Below are positions 16,754 to 23,520 of a stretch of DNA of 33,447 nucleotides, in pieces (position 1 is the stretch's first letter; each line of letters opens with the position of its first letter). The notes beneath the pieces are model-generated. The model did not search any database. It had not been told where the DNA came from and saw only the letters and a program-made list of their open reading frames with translations. Origin of the DNA: Planotetraspora sp. A-T 1434 (GTDB taxonomy: Bacteria; Actinomycetota; Actinomycetes; Streptosporangiales; Streptosporangiaceae); contig NZ_JAOEGB010000045.1 of the NCBI RefSeq assembly GCF_025420585.1, forward strand, positions 1 through 33,447, given 5' to 3'. Made by a program: the position numbers and the translations under genes.

Positions 16754-17111
16754 AGTGGTCGCGGCTGCCGGGAGCCCACGGCATGAGCGGCAGCAGCGAC
16801 AGCCGGGAGATCTCGTCGGGCTCGTCCACGGCCCTGGCGTGCCCGACGGCGGTCACCGACCAGCCGACGCGCATCTCGGCGTCGAAGTCGTCCGCCTCGA
16901 AGGCCACGACGGCGTTCCGCGCGGCGGCGGCGAGCTTGGAGCCGATGGCGGTGCGGATGACGATGTTCCCGTCGAGCAGGTAGAAGTTGACCGGCTGGAC
17001 CGCGGGGAGAGCGCGGTCGGTGAACACGATCCTGCCGATCGGGGTTGAGGCCAGCAAACTGAGGCACTCCCCCCGCGAGAGGATCTCCAAGCCGGCCGAA
17101 TCGAGCTTCAT
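16704..17111 (-). CDS. PPOX-fold (pyridoxamine-phosphate-oxidase family) protein
   Basis: A 135-residue flavin-binding split-barrel protein, short like many actinobacterial FMN- or F420-dependent members. Pattern: CLSLLASTPIGRIVF, PAVQPVNFYLLDGNIVIRT, VVAFEADDFD, GWSVTAVGHAR. Proteins of this type occur in the mycobacterial DosR regulon. It follows devR after 52 bp on the same strand, and a DosR-box-like palindrome lies 35 nt before its ATG. A hairpin, CCAGCA/TGCTGG, is immediately upstream of the start (17113-17128) and could limit translation. Its 3' end overlaps the convergent kinase gene. Cofactor and substrate are not shown by the sequence. Confidence 0.85.
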   Translation of the reverse strand: MKLDSAGLEILSRGECLSLLASTPIGRIVFTDRALPAVQPVNFYLLDGNIVIRTAIGSKLAAAARNAVVAFEADDFDAEMRVGWSVTAVGHARAVDEPDEISRLSLLPLMPWAPGSRDHFIVMAPEQISGRRVHR

Positions 17112-17145
17112 GCCAGCAAGCCTGCTGGATCACGCTTCGCGCCGG

Positions 17146-17165
17146 TTAGGGGCGAAGGTCCCGTC
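17146..17165 (-). promoter_or_regulatory. DosR/DevR-box-like site before the PPOX gene
   Basis: Plus strand TTAGGGGCGAAGGTCCCGTC. Compared with the mycobacterial DosR consensus (TTSGGGACTWWAGTCCCSAA) I count 13 of 20 matches, with 11 of 14 in the GGG...CCC core. It starts 35 nt upstream of the PPOX ATG and overlaps the last bases of devR. Confidence 0.6.
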
Positions 17166-17805
17166 ATTCCTGTCGATCGGCCTTGAGACGGGCGGCCAGC
17201 GCGGCGGCCTGAGTGCGGCGCTGCATGCTGAGCTTGCTCAGCAGGTTGGACACGTAGTTCTTGACGGTCTTCTCGGCCAGGAACATCCGCTCGCCGATCT
17301 GGCGGTTCGTGAGGCCCTCGCCGATCAACTCCAGGATGTGCCGCTCCTGGTCCGACAGGGCGGCGAGAGGGTCCTTCTTCGTGGCCTGGTCGCGCAGACG
17401 CTGCAGCATGGTGGCGGTGGTCTGGGGGTCGAGCAGCGACTGCCCGGCCGCGACCGTCCGGACGGCGCCGATCAGGTCGGACCCGTGGATCTGCTTGAGG
17501 ACGTAGCCGGACGCCCCGGCCATCACCGCGTTGAACAGGGCTTCGTCGTCGGCGAACGAGGTGAGCATCAGGCAGGCCAGCTCCGGCATCTTCGACCGGA
17601 CCTCCCGGCAGACGTCCACGCCGCTGCCGTCCGGCAGCCGGACGTCGAGCACCGCGACATCCGGCTTGAGCGCGGGAATTCGGGCCACCGCCGACTCCGC
17701 GGTCCCCGCTTCTCCGATGACCTGGATGTCGGCCTCGGACTCCAGCAGCGCGGCGACGCCCCGTCGCACGACTTCATGATCGTCCACGAGGAAAACGCGA
17801 ATCAT
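17164..17805 (-). CDS. devR: DevR/DosR-type NarL-family response regulator
   Basis: A 213-residue two-domain regulator. The receiver has Asp8 and Asp9, phospho-acceptor Asp54 (VAVLDVRLPDGSG), Thr in MLTSF and Lys in YVLKQI. A linker (about 125-145) with SLLDPQTTATMLQRLR precedes a LuxR-type helix-turn-helix: LSDQERHILELIGEGLTNRQIG, then FLAEKTVKNYVSNLLSKLSMQRRTQAA. The linker and DNA-binding parts resemble mycobacterial DosR closely as recalled. It would be phosphorylated by the heme-GAF kinase encoded nearby and activate hypoxia or redox genes. A DosR-like box 35 nt upstream, overlapping the -35 position of a TATTAG -10 (17821-17816), suggests autoactivation. Confidence 0.92.
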   Translation of the reverse strand: MIRVFLVDDHEVVRRGVAALLESEADIQVIGEAGTAESAVARIPALKPDVAVLDVRLPDGSGVDVCREVRSKMPELACLMLTSFADDEALFNAVMAGASGYVLKQIHGSDLIGAVRTVAAGQSLLDPQTTATMLQRLRDQATKKDPLAALSDQERHILELIGEGLTNRQIGERMFLAEKTVKNYVSNLLSKLSMQRRTQAAALAARLKADRQE

Positions 17806-17839
17806 GTCCTGAACGCTAATACCCTTTCCGGTCTCTCGG

Positions 17840-17859
17840 GTAGGGACCTACGGCCCTAC
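17840..17859 (-). promoter_or_regulatory. DosR/DevR-box-like palindrome before devR
   Basis: GTAGGGACCTACGGCCCTAC, an imperfect palindrome, begins 35 nt upstream of the devR ATG in the 58-bp gap after the NERD gene. I count about 13 of 20 matches to the DosR consensus, including GGGAC and G-CCC half-sites. Its distance to a minus-strand TATTAG at 17821-17816 would make it overlap the -35 region, as for class II activation. Confidence 0.65.
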
Positions 17860-17863
17860 AAGA

Positions 17864-19297
17864 TCAGGTACGGCGCCGCCCGCGGCCGGACAGGCGGCGG
17901 AGCGCGTTCTTGACCCTGTCCCCGAGCTTGGCCCTGGGCGCGGGTTCGCCGCCGTGGGACTGGGCGTCGCGGGCCTGCCGCAGCTCCAGCAGGGCCGTCG
18001 CCGCGTCGGGCCGTTTGGACGGGGTGTGATCGCGCATGCGCCGCACCAGGTCCATCACTTCGGGGGCGACCCCGCCGCCGCCCGCCTCGCCGTCCGAGTC
18101 GGGGAACGGCAGCTCACCGGTCAGGAGCTGGAAGGCGATCACCCCGGCCGAGTACACGTCGGACGCGGGTGTCATCCGTCCGGCGCTGGCCCGGCACTCG
18201 GGGGCCACGTAGTGCGTGTCGAGGATGTTCGGCAGCTCGTTGGCCACGGTGTGCTTGCGCGGCCCCGGCTTGGCGTAGTCGAAGCCGGTCAGCATCGCGT
18301 GGCCGGTGTCGGTGACGAGGACGCAGGCCGGCGTGAGCGCCCGGTGGATCACGTTGTTCGCGTGGACGTGGGCGAGGCCGAGGAGCATGTCCTCCATCAC
18401 GTCGAGCTTCGTCTCGGTGGCCAGCTGCCGCCCGGTGAGGTGCAGATGCAGGGCCTGGCCGTGGACGTCGTCGAGGACCAGCACGAACCTGCTCTCGTCG
18501 TCGATCGCGAAGAAGTCGCGGGAGCGGACGACGCATGGATGCGGCGGGATCTTGGCGAGCGACTGGTAGGCGTTGGCGATCCGCCGCTGCTCGGCCACCC
18601 GGCGCTGCTGCTCGGCCATCGGGTCGGCCCGGTAGACCCGCAGCAGGACCGTCTCGCTGGTCGGGGCCGTCGCGTTGACCGCGCGGTATTCGGTGACCCG
18701 GCTGTCGCCGCCGAGCTGCTCCTCGACCTCCCAGTTGCCGAACCTCGGCGGCGCCGTGGGCCGTCGCACGGCCCCGTTGAGCGCCTCGATGATCGCGGTC
18801 CGGTACGGCATGGCGTCCCGGCTGCAGCCGTGCCTGACGCGGGACACGTCGCTCAGCATGCCGATCAGGCCGGCGAGGTTGGTGACGTGCCGGGCGTCCC
18901 GGCCGCTCGGGTCGATCAGGACGGCCCCGGGGGCGGTCAGCACCACGAGATTGTCGACGTACAGCCGCTCGAGCTCCCGGTGCTCGTCGATGAGCACTCC
19001 CTTGAGTGCCCGGGCGGTGCCCCTGAGCTTGGCCACGGGGGAGCCGAAGGCCTCGCGGTGCTGGGGGAACCACCGCGTCCCGGCCACCTCGAACCGGCCT
19101 CGGGCCCCTTTGACGTCGATGACGCAGAGCGAGTGCCCGGTGAGCACGACCACGTCGACCTCGAACAGATCCGCGCCGCGCGGCACCTCGATGTTGTGCA
19201 GCAGGAGCCAGTCGTCCGGGGCGTTGTCCCGCAGGTGCGCGATGACCCGTCGTTCGGCGTCATTGACGGGCTTTCCGCCACCGACGATCTGAGCCAT
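17864..19297 (-). CDS. NERD-domain protein fused to a pseudokinase
   Basis: A 477-residue soluble protein. Residues 8-110 are a NERD domain, a PD-(D/E)XK nuclease-like fold, with Glu15, Asp48 in FEVDVVVL and Asp61-x-Lys63 in VIDVKG all present. Residues 186-455 have a protein-kinase fold (YVAPE and DVYSAGVIAFQLLTGELPF are intact), but the catalytic parts are replaced: the VAIK Lys is Arg220 (LLRVY), HRD is HRA (318-320) with Cys for the loop Asn, and DFG is GFD (338-340). It is therefore predicted to be a pseudokinase. A basic tail ends the protein. NERD-kinase fusions resemble the N-terminus of PglW of phage-defence systems, but no other Pgl/BREX gene is here. It lies upstream of devR on the same strand. 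Purines (CGGGGGAG) abut the ATG. Confidence 0.85.
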   Translation of the reverse strand: MAQIVGGGKPVNDAERRVIAHLRDNAPDDWLLLHNIEVPRGADLFEVDVVVLTGHSLCVIDVKGARGRFEVAGTRWFPQHREAFGSPVAKLRGTARALKGVLIDEHRELERLYVDNLVVLTAPGAVLIDPSGRDARHVTNLAGLIGMLSDVSRVRHGCSRDAMPYRTAIIEALNGAVRRPTAPPRFGNWEVEEQLGGDSRVTEYRAVNATAPTSETVLLRVYRADPMAEQQRRVAEQRRIANAYQSLAKIPPHPCVVRSRDFFAIDDESRFVLVLDDVHGQALHLHLTGRQLATETKLDVMEDMLLGLAHVHANNVIHRALTPACVLVTDTGHAMLTGFDYAKPGPRKHTVANELPNILDTHYVAPECRASAGRMTPASDVYSAGVIAFQLLTGELPFPDSDGEAGGGGVAPEVMDLVRRMRDHTPSKRPDAATALLELRQARDAQSHGGEPAPRAKLGDRVKNALRRLSGRGRRRT

Positions 19298-19506
19298 CTC
19301 CCCCGTGCCGCCTCTCTGACCAGAATGAGAACTTAATCCTCCTAGCTATCGGTATTCCCGCGCCACCACTGAATCCTCCGGCGTTGCCCAAGGACGAACC
19401 TTTCAAGAGTCACACATGGGGATGAAGCGCTCATCGGTGGACGAACACGGGCGGTGAGCGGGCAGAGGAGCCGTTTCGTCCAGGTTAGGGCGGGAAGCGG
19501 TGTTTT

Positions 19507-20556
19507 ATGCGAGTTGTCGTAATAGGTGCTACCGGAAATGTCGGGACGAGCGTCGTCTCGGCCCTGGAATCCGAGCCCGGCGTCACCTCGATCATCGGTG
19601 TCGCCAGGAGACTGCCCGCGTGGCAGCCCGGCAAGACCGAGTGGCGGGTGGCCGACATCCGGAAGGACTCCCTCGCCGAGATCTTCTCCGGGGCCGACGC
19701 CGTCGTCCATCTGGCATGGCTCTTCCAGCCGACCCACGATCCCGTGACGACCTGGCGGGCCAACGTGCTCGGCAGCATCCGGGTCTTCCGGGCCGTGGCG
19801 GAGGCGGGCGTGCCCGCGCTGGTCCACGCCTCCTCGGTCGGCGCGTACTCGCCGGGACCCGACGGCCGTCCGGTCGACGAGAGCTGGCCCACGCACGGCT
19901 GGCCCAACGCGGCGTACAGCAGGGAGAAGTCCTACGTCGAGCGCGTTCTGGACACGTTCGAGCGAGATCATCCCGACGTCCGGGTGGTCCGGATGCGGCC
20001 CGGCTTCATCTTCAAGCGGGAGTCGGCGACCGAGCAGCGGCGGCTGTTCGCGGGGCCCCTCCTGCCTCAGCGGCTCGTGCGGCCCGGCCTGATCCCGTTC
20101 GTGCCGGACATCCCCGGGCTGCGGCTGCAGACGCTGCACACGGAGGACGCCGCCCAGGCCTACCGGCTGGCCGTCATGCATCCCGTCTCCGGCGCGTTCA
20201 ATCTCGCCGCGGACCCGGTCGTCGACCCGCCCGTGCTGGCGGAGCTGCTCAGGGCGCGCCGCGTCCCCGTGCCGCGCTGGCTGGCCACGTCGGCGGTGGC
20301 CGCGGGCTGGCACATGCACCTGATCCCGGCCTCGCCGGGCCTCATCGAGCTGGCCCTTCGGATCCCGGTCATGGACACCACCCGCGCCCGCACCGAGCTG
20401 GGCTGGCGTCCCCGCCACAGCGCCACGGACGCCCTCCGCGAGCTCATCGAGGGCGTGTACGGCGGAGCGGGCATGGCCACACCGCCGCTGGCGCCCGACG
20501 AGGGGCCGAAAGGCCGGATCAAGGAGATGGCCTCCGGCGTCGGAAGACGCCAATAG
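19507..20556 (+). CDS. NAD(P)-dependent epimerase/dehydratase (extended SDR)
   Basis: A 349-residue Rossmann-fold protein. The dinucleotide motif is GATGNVG (7-13); HLAW follows the fourth strand (68-71); Ser110 in VHASSVGAY and Tyr137-x3-Lys141 (YSREK) complete the active site. The C-terminal part has RMRPGFIFKRE, LQTLHTEDAAQAY and GAFNLAADP, typical of sugar-nucleotide-like epimerases/reductases. The substrate is not predictable. A weak GGAAG ribosome site precedes ATG 19507. The gene is followed after 20 bp by a small co-directional gene. The 209-bp gap upstream has no feature I can name beyond ordinary promoter-length sequence. Confidence 0.88.
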   Translation: MRVVVIGATGNVGTSVVSALESEPGVTSIIGVARRLPAWQPGKTEWRVADIRKDSLAEIFSGADAVVHLAWLFQPTHDPVTTWRANVLGSIRVFRAVAEAGVPALVHASSVGAYSPGPDGRPVDESWPTHGWPNAAYSREKSYVERVLDTFERDHPDVRVVRMRPGFIFKRESATEQRRLFAGPLLPQRLVRPGLIPFVPDIPGLRLQTLHTEDAAQAYRLAVMHPVSGAFNLAADPVVDPPVLAELLRARRVPVPRWLATSAVAAGWHMHLIPASPGLIELALRIPVMDTTRARTELGWRPRHSATDALRELIEGVYGGAGMATPPLAPDEGPKGRIKEMASGVGRRQ

Positions 20557-20576
20557 CGCCACCGAGGGAGGCTCCG

Positions 20577-20825
20577 ATGTCGCTCGTCGATCCGGAATGC
20601 GTCCGGCGGCTGCTGGAGTCGGCGGATCCGGATGTCGCCTTGGTCTATGTCCGAGGGGAATGCGTAGTCCTGCCCGTCGACCAGATCGACGATAGGCACC
20701 AGGCGATGGTGATCATGCGGCGCGCGGACGTCCGTGAGATCCGTGCCGGCGGTCCGGTGACGGAGGAGCAGGTCCAGTCTCTGGCCCGATGCCTCGACAA
20801 CGTCGCCCGCGACCTCGGCGCCTGA
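20577..20825 (+). CDS. small conserved-looking protein, function unknown
   Basis: An 82-residue acidic protein with no membrane helix: a helical start (DPECVRRLLESADPD), two short strands (ALVYVRGECVVLPV) and a helical end (TEEQVQSLARCLDNVARDL). A very good ribosome site, GAGGGAGG, sits 5 nt before ATG, which argues that it is translated. It follows the SDR gene by 20 bp and stops 7 bp before the convergent methyltransferase stop. I do not recognise the family. Confidence 0.7.
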   Translation: MSLVDPECVRRLLESADPDVALVYVRGECVVLPVDQIDDRHQAMVIMRRADVREIRAGGPVTEEQVQSLARCLDNVARDLGA

Positions 20826-20832
20826 CCGCGCC

Positions 20833-21837
20833 TTACCGCACGGCCAGTTCGATGACCGACAGGGTGCCGGCCGGGTGCGCCGCGACGACTTCGAGCCCGG
20901 CCTCGGCCGCGAGCGCGGACAACTCGCCGACGCCGCGTTCCCTGCCTCCGAAGTAGACGAGCATCCGAAGGTCCATCTCGGTGTTCACGGACTCTCCGCC
21001 GGCGCCGGTCTTCTCGACCACGAACACCTTGCCGTCCGGGCCCGCCGCTTCCGCGCAGCGGCGCAGGATCGCCCGTGCGGCCTCGTCGTCCCAGTCGTGG
21101 ATGATCGCCGAGAGCAGGTAGCCGCCGGCGCCCGGCGGCAGCGGGTCGAAGAAGCTGCCCGCGGCGACGTCGCCCCGGTCCGCGAGACCGGCCGCCGTCA
21201 ACGTCGCCCGTGCGGCCTCGGCGGTGTCCGGCTGGTCGAAGACGGTGCCCCGCAGGGAGGGATACGCGTTGAGCAGGGCGGCCAGCAGCGTGCCGTTGCC
21301 GCCGCCGACGTCCATCAGGTGGCCCAGTGATCCCCAGTCGTAGGCCGCGATGATGGGAGGCGCCCATTCCGAGACGTCGGCGCCCATCTGCGCGGCGTAG
21401 GAGGCCGTGCGGCCGGAGTCGGCGGCCAGGTCGTCCCAGAAGGGGCGGCCGAACTGCTCGGGGAAGCCCGGCTTGCCCGTCCGGACGCTGTGCAGCAGGT
21501 GGACGAACGCCAGGTCCGCGCGGCCGATCGCGCCTTCGATGTCCAGTATCTCCCGCAGGCCGCTCGCGTGATCGTCGCGCAGGGGCTCCCCCCGAGCGGT
21601 CAGCGCGTACCGGCCGGACCCGTCACGGGCCAGCACGCCCGCGGTGGTGAGATGCCGCAGCAGGCGGTCGAGCGCGTCGGCGTCGGCTTCCAGCGTCTCG
21701 GCGAGATCCGCGGCCGTCCGCGGTCCCGCCGCGACGTGGTCGGCGATCCGCAGGGTCGCCGCCACGCGTATCGCCATCGGCGTCACCAGGTCTGCCAGTG
21801 CTCCCAGACCGCCGCCGTCCTGCCGCCGATCGTCCAT
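20833..21837 (-). CDS. SAM-dependent O-methyltransferase (family 2, DnrK/TcmO-like)
   Basis: A 334-residue methyltransferase of the Methyltransf_2 type. The N-terminal winged-helix dimerisation domain runs to about residue 105 (ATLRIADHVAAGPRTAADLAE, LDRLLRHLTTAGVLAR). The SAM site is HLMDVGGGNGTLLAAL, and the catalytic region has SAIIHDWDDEAARAILRRC with the general-base His, then VVEKTG. These enzymes methylate hydroxyl groups of polyketides or related aromatics; the substrate is unknown and no biosynthetic cluster is near. AAGGGAG lies before the ATG. It is the last gene of a four-gene minus-strand run, 28 bp after the EEP gene. Confidence 0.9.
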   Translation of the reverse strand: MDDRRQDGGGLGALADLVTPMAIRVAATLRIADHVAAGPRTAADLAETLEADADALDRLLRHLTTAGVLARDGSGRYALTARGEPLRDDHASGLREILDIEGAIGRADLAFVHLLHSVRTGKPGFPEQFGRPFWDDLAADSGRTASYAAQMGADVSEWAPPIIAAYDWGSLGHLMDVGGGNGTLLAALLNAYPSLRGTVFDQPDTAEAARATLTAAGLADRGDVAAGSFFDPLPPGAGGYLLSAIIHDWDDEAARAILRRCAEAAGPDGKVFVVEKTGAGGESVNTEMDLRMLVYFGGRERGVGELSALAAEAGLEVVAAHPAGTLSVIELAVR

Positions 21838-21865
21838 GACGATCTCCCTTCGCGTCGTGAGCGGC

Positions 21866-22903
21866 TCATTGTGCCGCTCCCGGCGAGACGGAGGCCATCG
21901 CTTTTCCGGTGATCCGAAGCTCGGCGAAGACCGCGTGGTGGTCGGATCCGGGGATGTCCTCGATGGTCGCGGACACGGCGGACGAGCGCCGGTCGACCAG
22001 CACGTGGTCGATCGCGACCATCGGGAAGAGCCTGCGCCCGGCGGGCCAGGTCATGGCCAGCCCGTGCCCGGTCTCCGCCGCCGCGTCGAGGTAGCCCGTG
22101 CCGAGCAGGTCTCTGAGCACGGCGTGGTCCAGCGTGGAGTTGAAGTCTCCGGACAGGACGCGGGGCACGCCGGAGGCCGGAGCGGGGGGCAGGCTCCGCA
22201 CGCCCGCCGCCCATTCCGCGACGGTGCCGGGCACCGGGGCGACGGGATGCACGGCGACGATCTCGACGGGCGCACCGCCCGGCGTCGTGGTCTCGGCGAC
22301 GGGCATGTGGTGCCCCACGGGCTGGAAGAGCCCCGTGCGCTCGGTGAGCGGCCTCTTGGAGAAGATCCCGGTGCCGGTCGGCCCGTTGCCGGTCTGGGCG
22401 ACCCGGTAGGGCAGCAGGGCCGCCAGCCCCTCGGCGTCCAACCGGGCCTCCATCGACGGGGTCAGCTCCTCCAGGGTGACGACGTCCACGCGGAGGCGCC
22501 TGATGAGGTCCACGACCCCCTGCGGGTCGGCCCGGCTCTCGTTCAGGTTGGCCGCGAGGACGCGCAGCGGCTGCCCGCCGGTCCCGGCGGCGCCGCCGAC
22601 GGCGCGCGGCACCACCCACCAGGCGAAGACGACGGCGACCACGGTGGTCACCGCCATCGCGGCCCGGCTCCTCGACGCGATCGCGAGGAGCAGCGGGAGC
22701 AGCGACGCGGCGGCGGCGAACGGCGTCAGCGCGATGAGCCCGATCGGGAGGCTGGAGGTCTCCCAGCCGACCGTCCTGAGCAGCCCGACGACAGCCGGCG
22801 GCACGACCCCCAGCCAGGCGAGCACGCTCGCCACCCGCCGCGGCCACCTCCGCGGCCGGGACACCTCGAGATCCGGTACGACTTCGTCCGTGAGCACGCG
22901 CAC
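21866..22903 (-). CDS. membrane-anchored endonuclease/exonuclease/phosphatase-family hydrolase
   Basis: A 345-residue protein. The first 110 residues hold about three hydrophobic helices (VASVLAWLGVVPPAVVGLL and others). The rest is an EEP domain that would face outward: AANLNES, DVVTLEELTP (metal-binding Glu), AVHPVAP (His), SGDFNSTLDH (Asp/Asn), AIDHVLV and the final GSDHHAVFAEL (Asp-His pair). All expected catalytic residues are present. Such proteins cleave phosphodiesters or phosphomonoesters in nucleic acids, lipids or inositols; the substrate is unknown. The GTG start at 22903 is 32 bp after the stop of the upstream unknown gene, within one operon. Confidence 0.87.
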   Translation of the reverse strand: MRVLTDEVVPDLEVSRPRRWPRRVASVLAWLGVVPPAVVGLLRTVGWETSSLPIGLIALTPFAAAASLLPLLLAIASRSRAAMAVTTVVAVVFAWWVVPRAVGGAAGTGGQPLRVLAANLNESRADPQGVVDLIRRLRVDVVTLEELTPSMEARLDAEGLAALLPYRVAQTGNGPTGTGIFSKRPLTERTGLFQPVGHHMPVAETTTPGGAPVEIVAVHPVAPVPGTVAEWAAGVRSLPPAPASGVPRVLSGDFNSTLDHAVLRDLLGTGYLDAAAETGHGLAMTWPAGRRLFPMVAIDHVLVDRRSSAVSATIEDIPGSDHHAVFAELRITGKAMASVSPGAAQ

Positions 22904-22935
22904 ACCCCCGCGGCGACCCTAGCAAGGTCCGGCGC

Positions 22936-23520
22936 TCACCCGTGGTCGGCGCAGCAGGGTGTGGGGTTGGGGATCTCGGCGGGCGTGAGCCGCCCGCCGA
23001 GGGCCGGCATGGTGAGCAGCGTCATCCGCCCGTCCTGCCACACCGGCCGGACGTGGTCGTTGGTGACCACCTGCACGTCGGCGGGCGGCGGGTCGGTCTG
23101 GGCCAGCACGAGCACCCGGTCGATGGCCGAGCGCGCGAGCAGGTCGCCCACGGAAACCGTGCCCACGAGCTGGTCCCTGCCGGGGAAGAGCACGATCCGC
23201 CCTCCGCCGCGCGTCTCGTGCTCCGCCGCCGCCCGCGCCGCGCCGTCCGCGTCAGGCCCCGTACGGCTCTCGCCCAATGAACCGGAGCTCAGTGAGCCGG
23301 ACACGCCCTCGGGGAGCAGGGCGAGATCGACCGGCGAGGGCACGGCGAGCGAGCAGGCCACGTGAGGCAGCCCGGTCCGGACGAAGTGGGTGCAGCCGAT
23401 CACGCCGGACGGCAGGCCGAGCGCCTCCACCACGGTGTGGAGAAGGTGCTCGGCCTCGGTGACCGTACGCGATCGGGAGTCGATGCCGAGGATGGCCGAC
23501 CCAGTCATCGGTGCTGTCAT
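22936..23520 (-). CDS. unknown protein coupled to the PHP hydrolase gene
   Basis: A 194-residue soluble protein I do not recognise. It begins MTAPMTGSAILGID, has a predicted strand-helix pattern, a Gly/Ser/Ala-rich middle (about 90-125) and ends with PCCADHG. Phrases such as GRIVLFPGRDQLVGTVSVGDLLARSAIDRVLVLAQTDPPPADVQVVTND suggest a folded alpha-beta domain (read in pieces). ATG 23520 overlaps the stop of the PHP gene as ATGA, so it is translationally coupled and probably works with that enzyme or in the same process. The Cys-Cys-x2-His end could bind metal, which is only a guess. Confidence 0.72.
   Translation of the reverse strand: MTAPMTGSAILGIDSRSRTVTEAEHLLHTVVEALGLPSGVIGCTHFVRTGLPHVACSLAVPSPVDLALLPEGVSGSLSSGSLGESRTGPDADGAARAAAEHETRGGGRIVLFPGRDQLVGTVSVGDLLARSAIDRVLVLAQTDPPPADVQVVTNDHVRPVWQDGRMTLLTMPALGGRLTPAEIPNPTPCCADHG

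Noticed and set aside
17864-19297. A complete Pgl/BREX defence system
   Set aside because: No pglX, pglY, pglZ or other defence genes are in the window. Only the NERD-kinase fold is shared.
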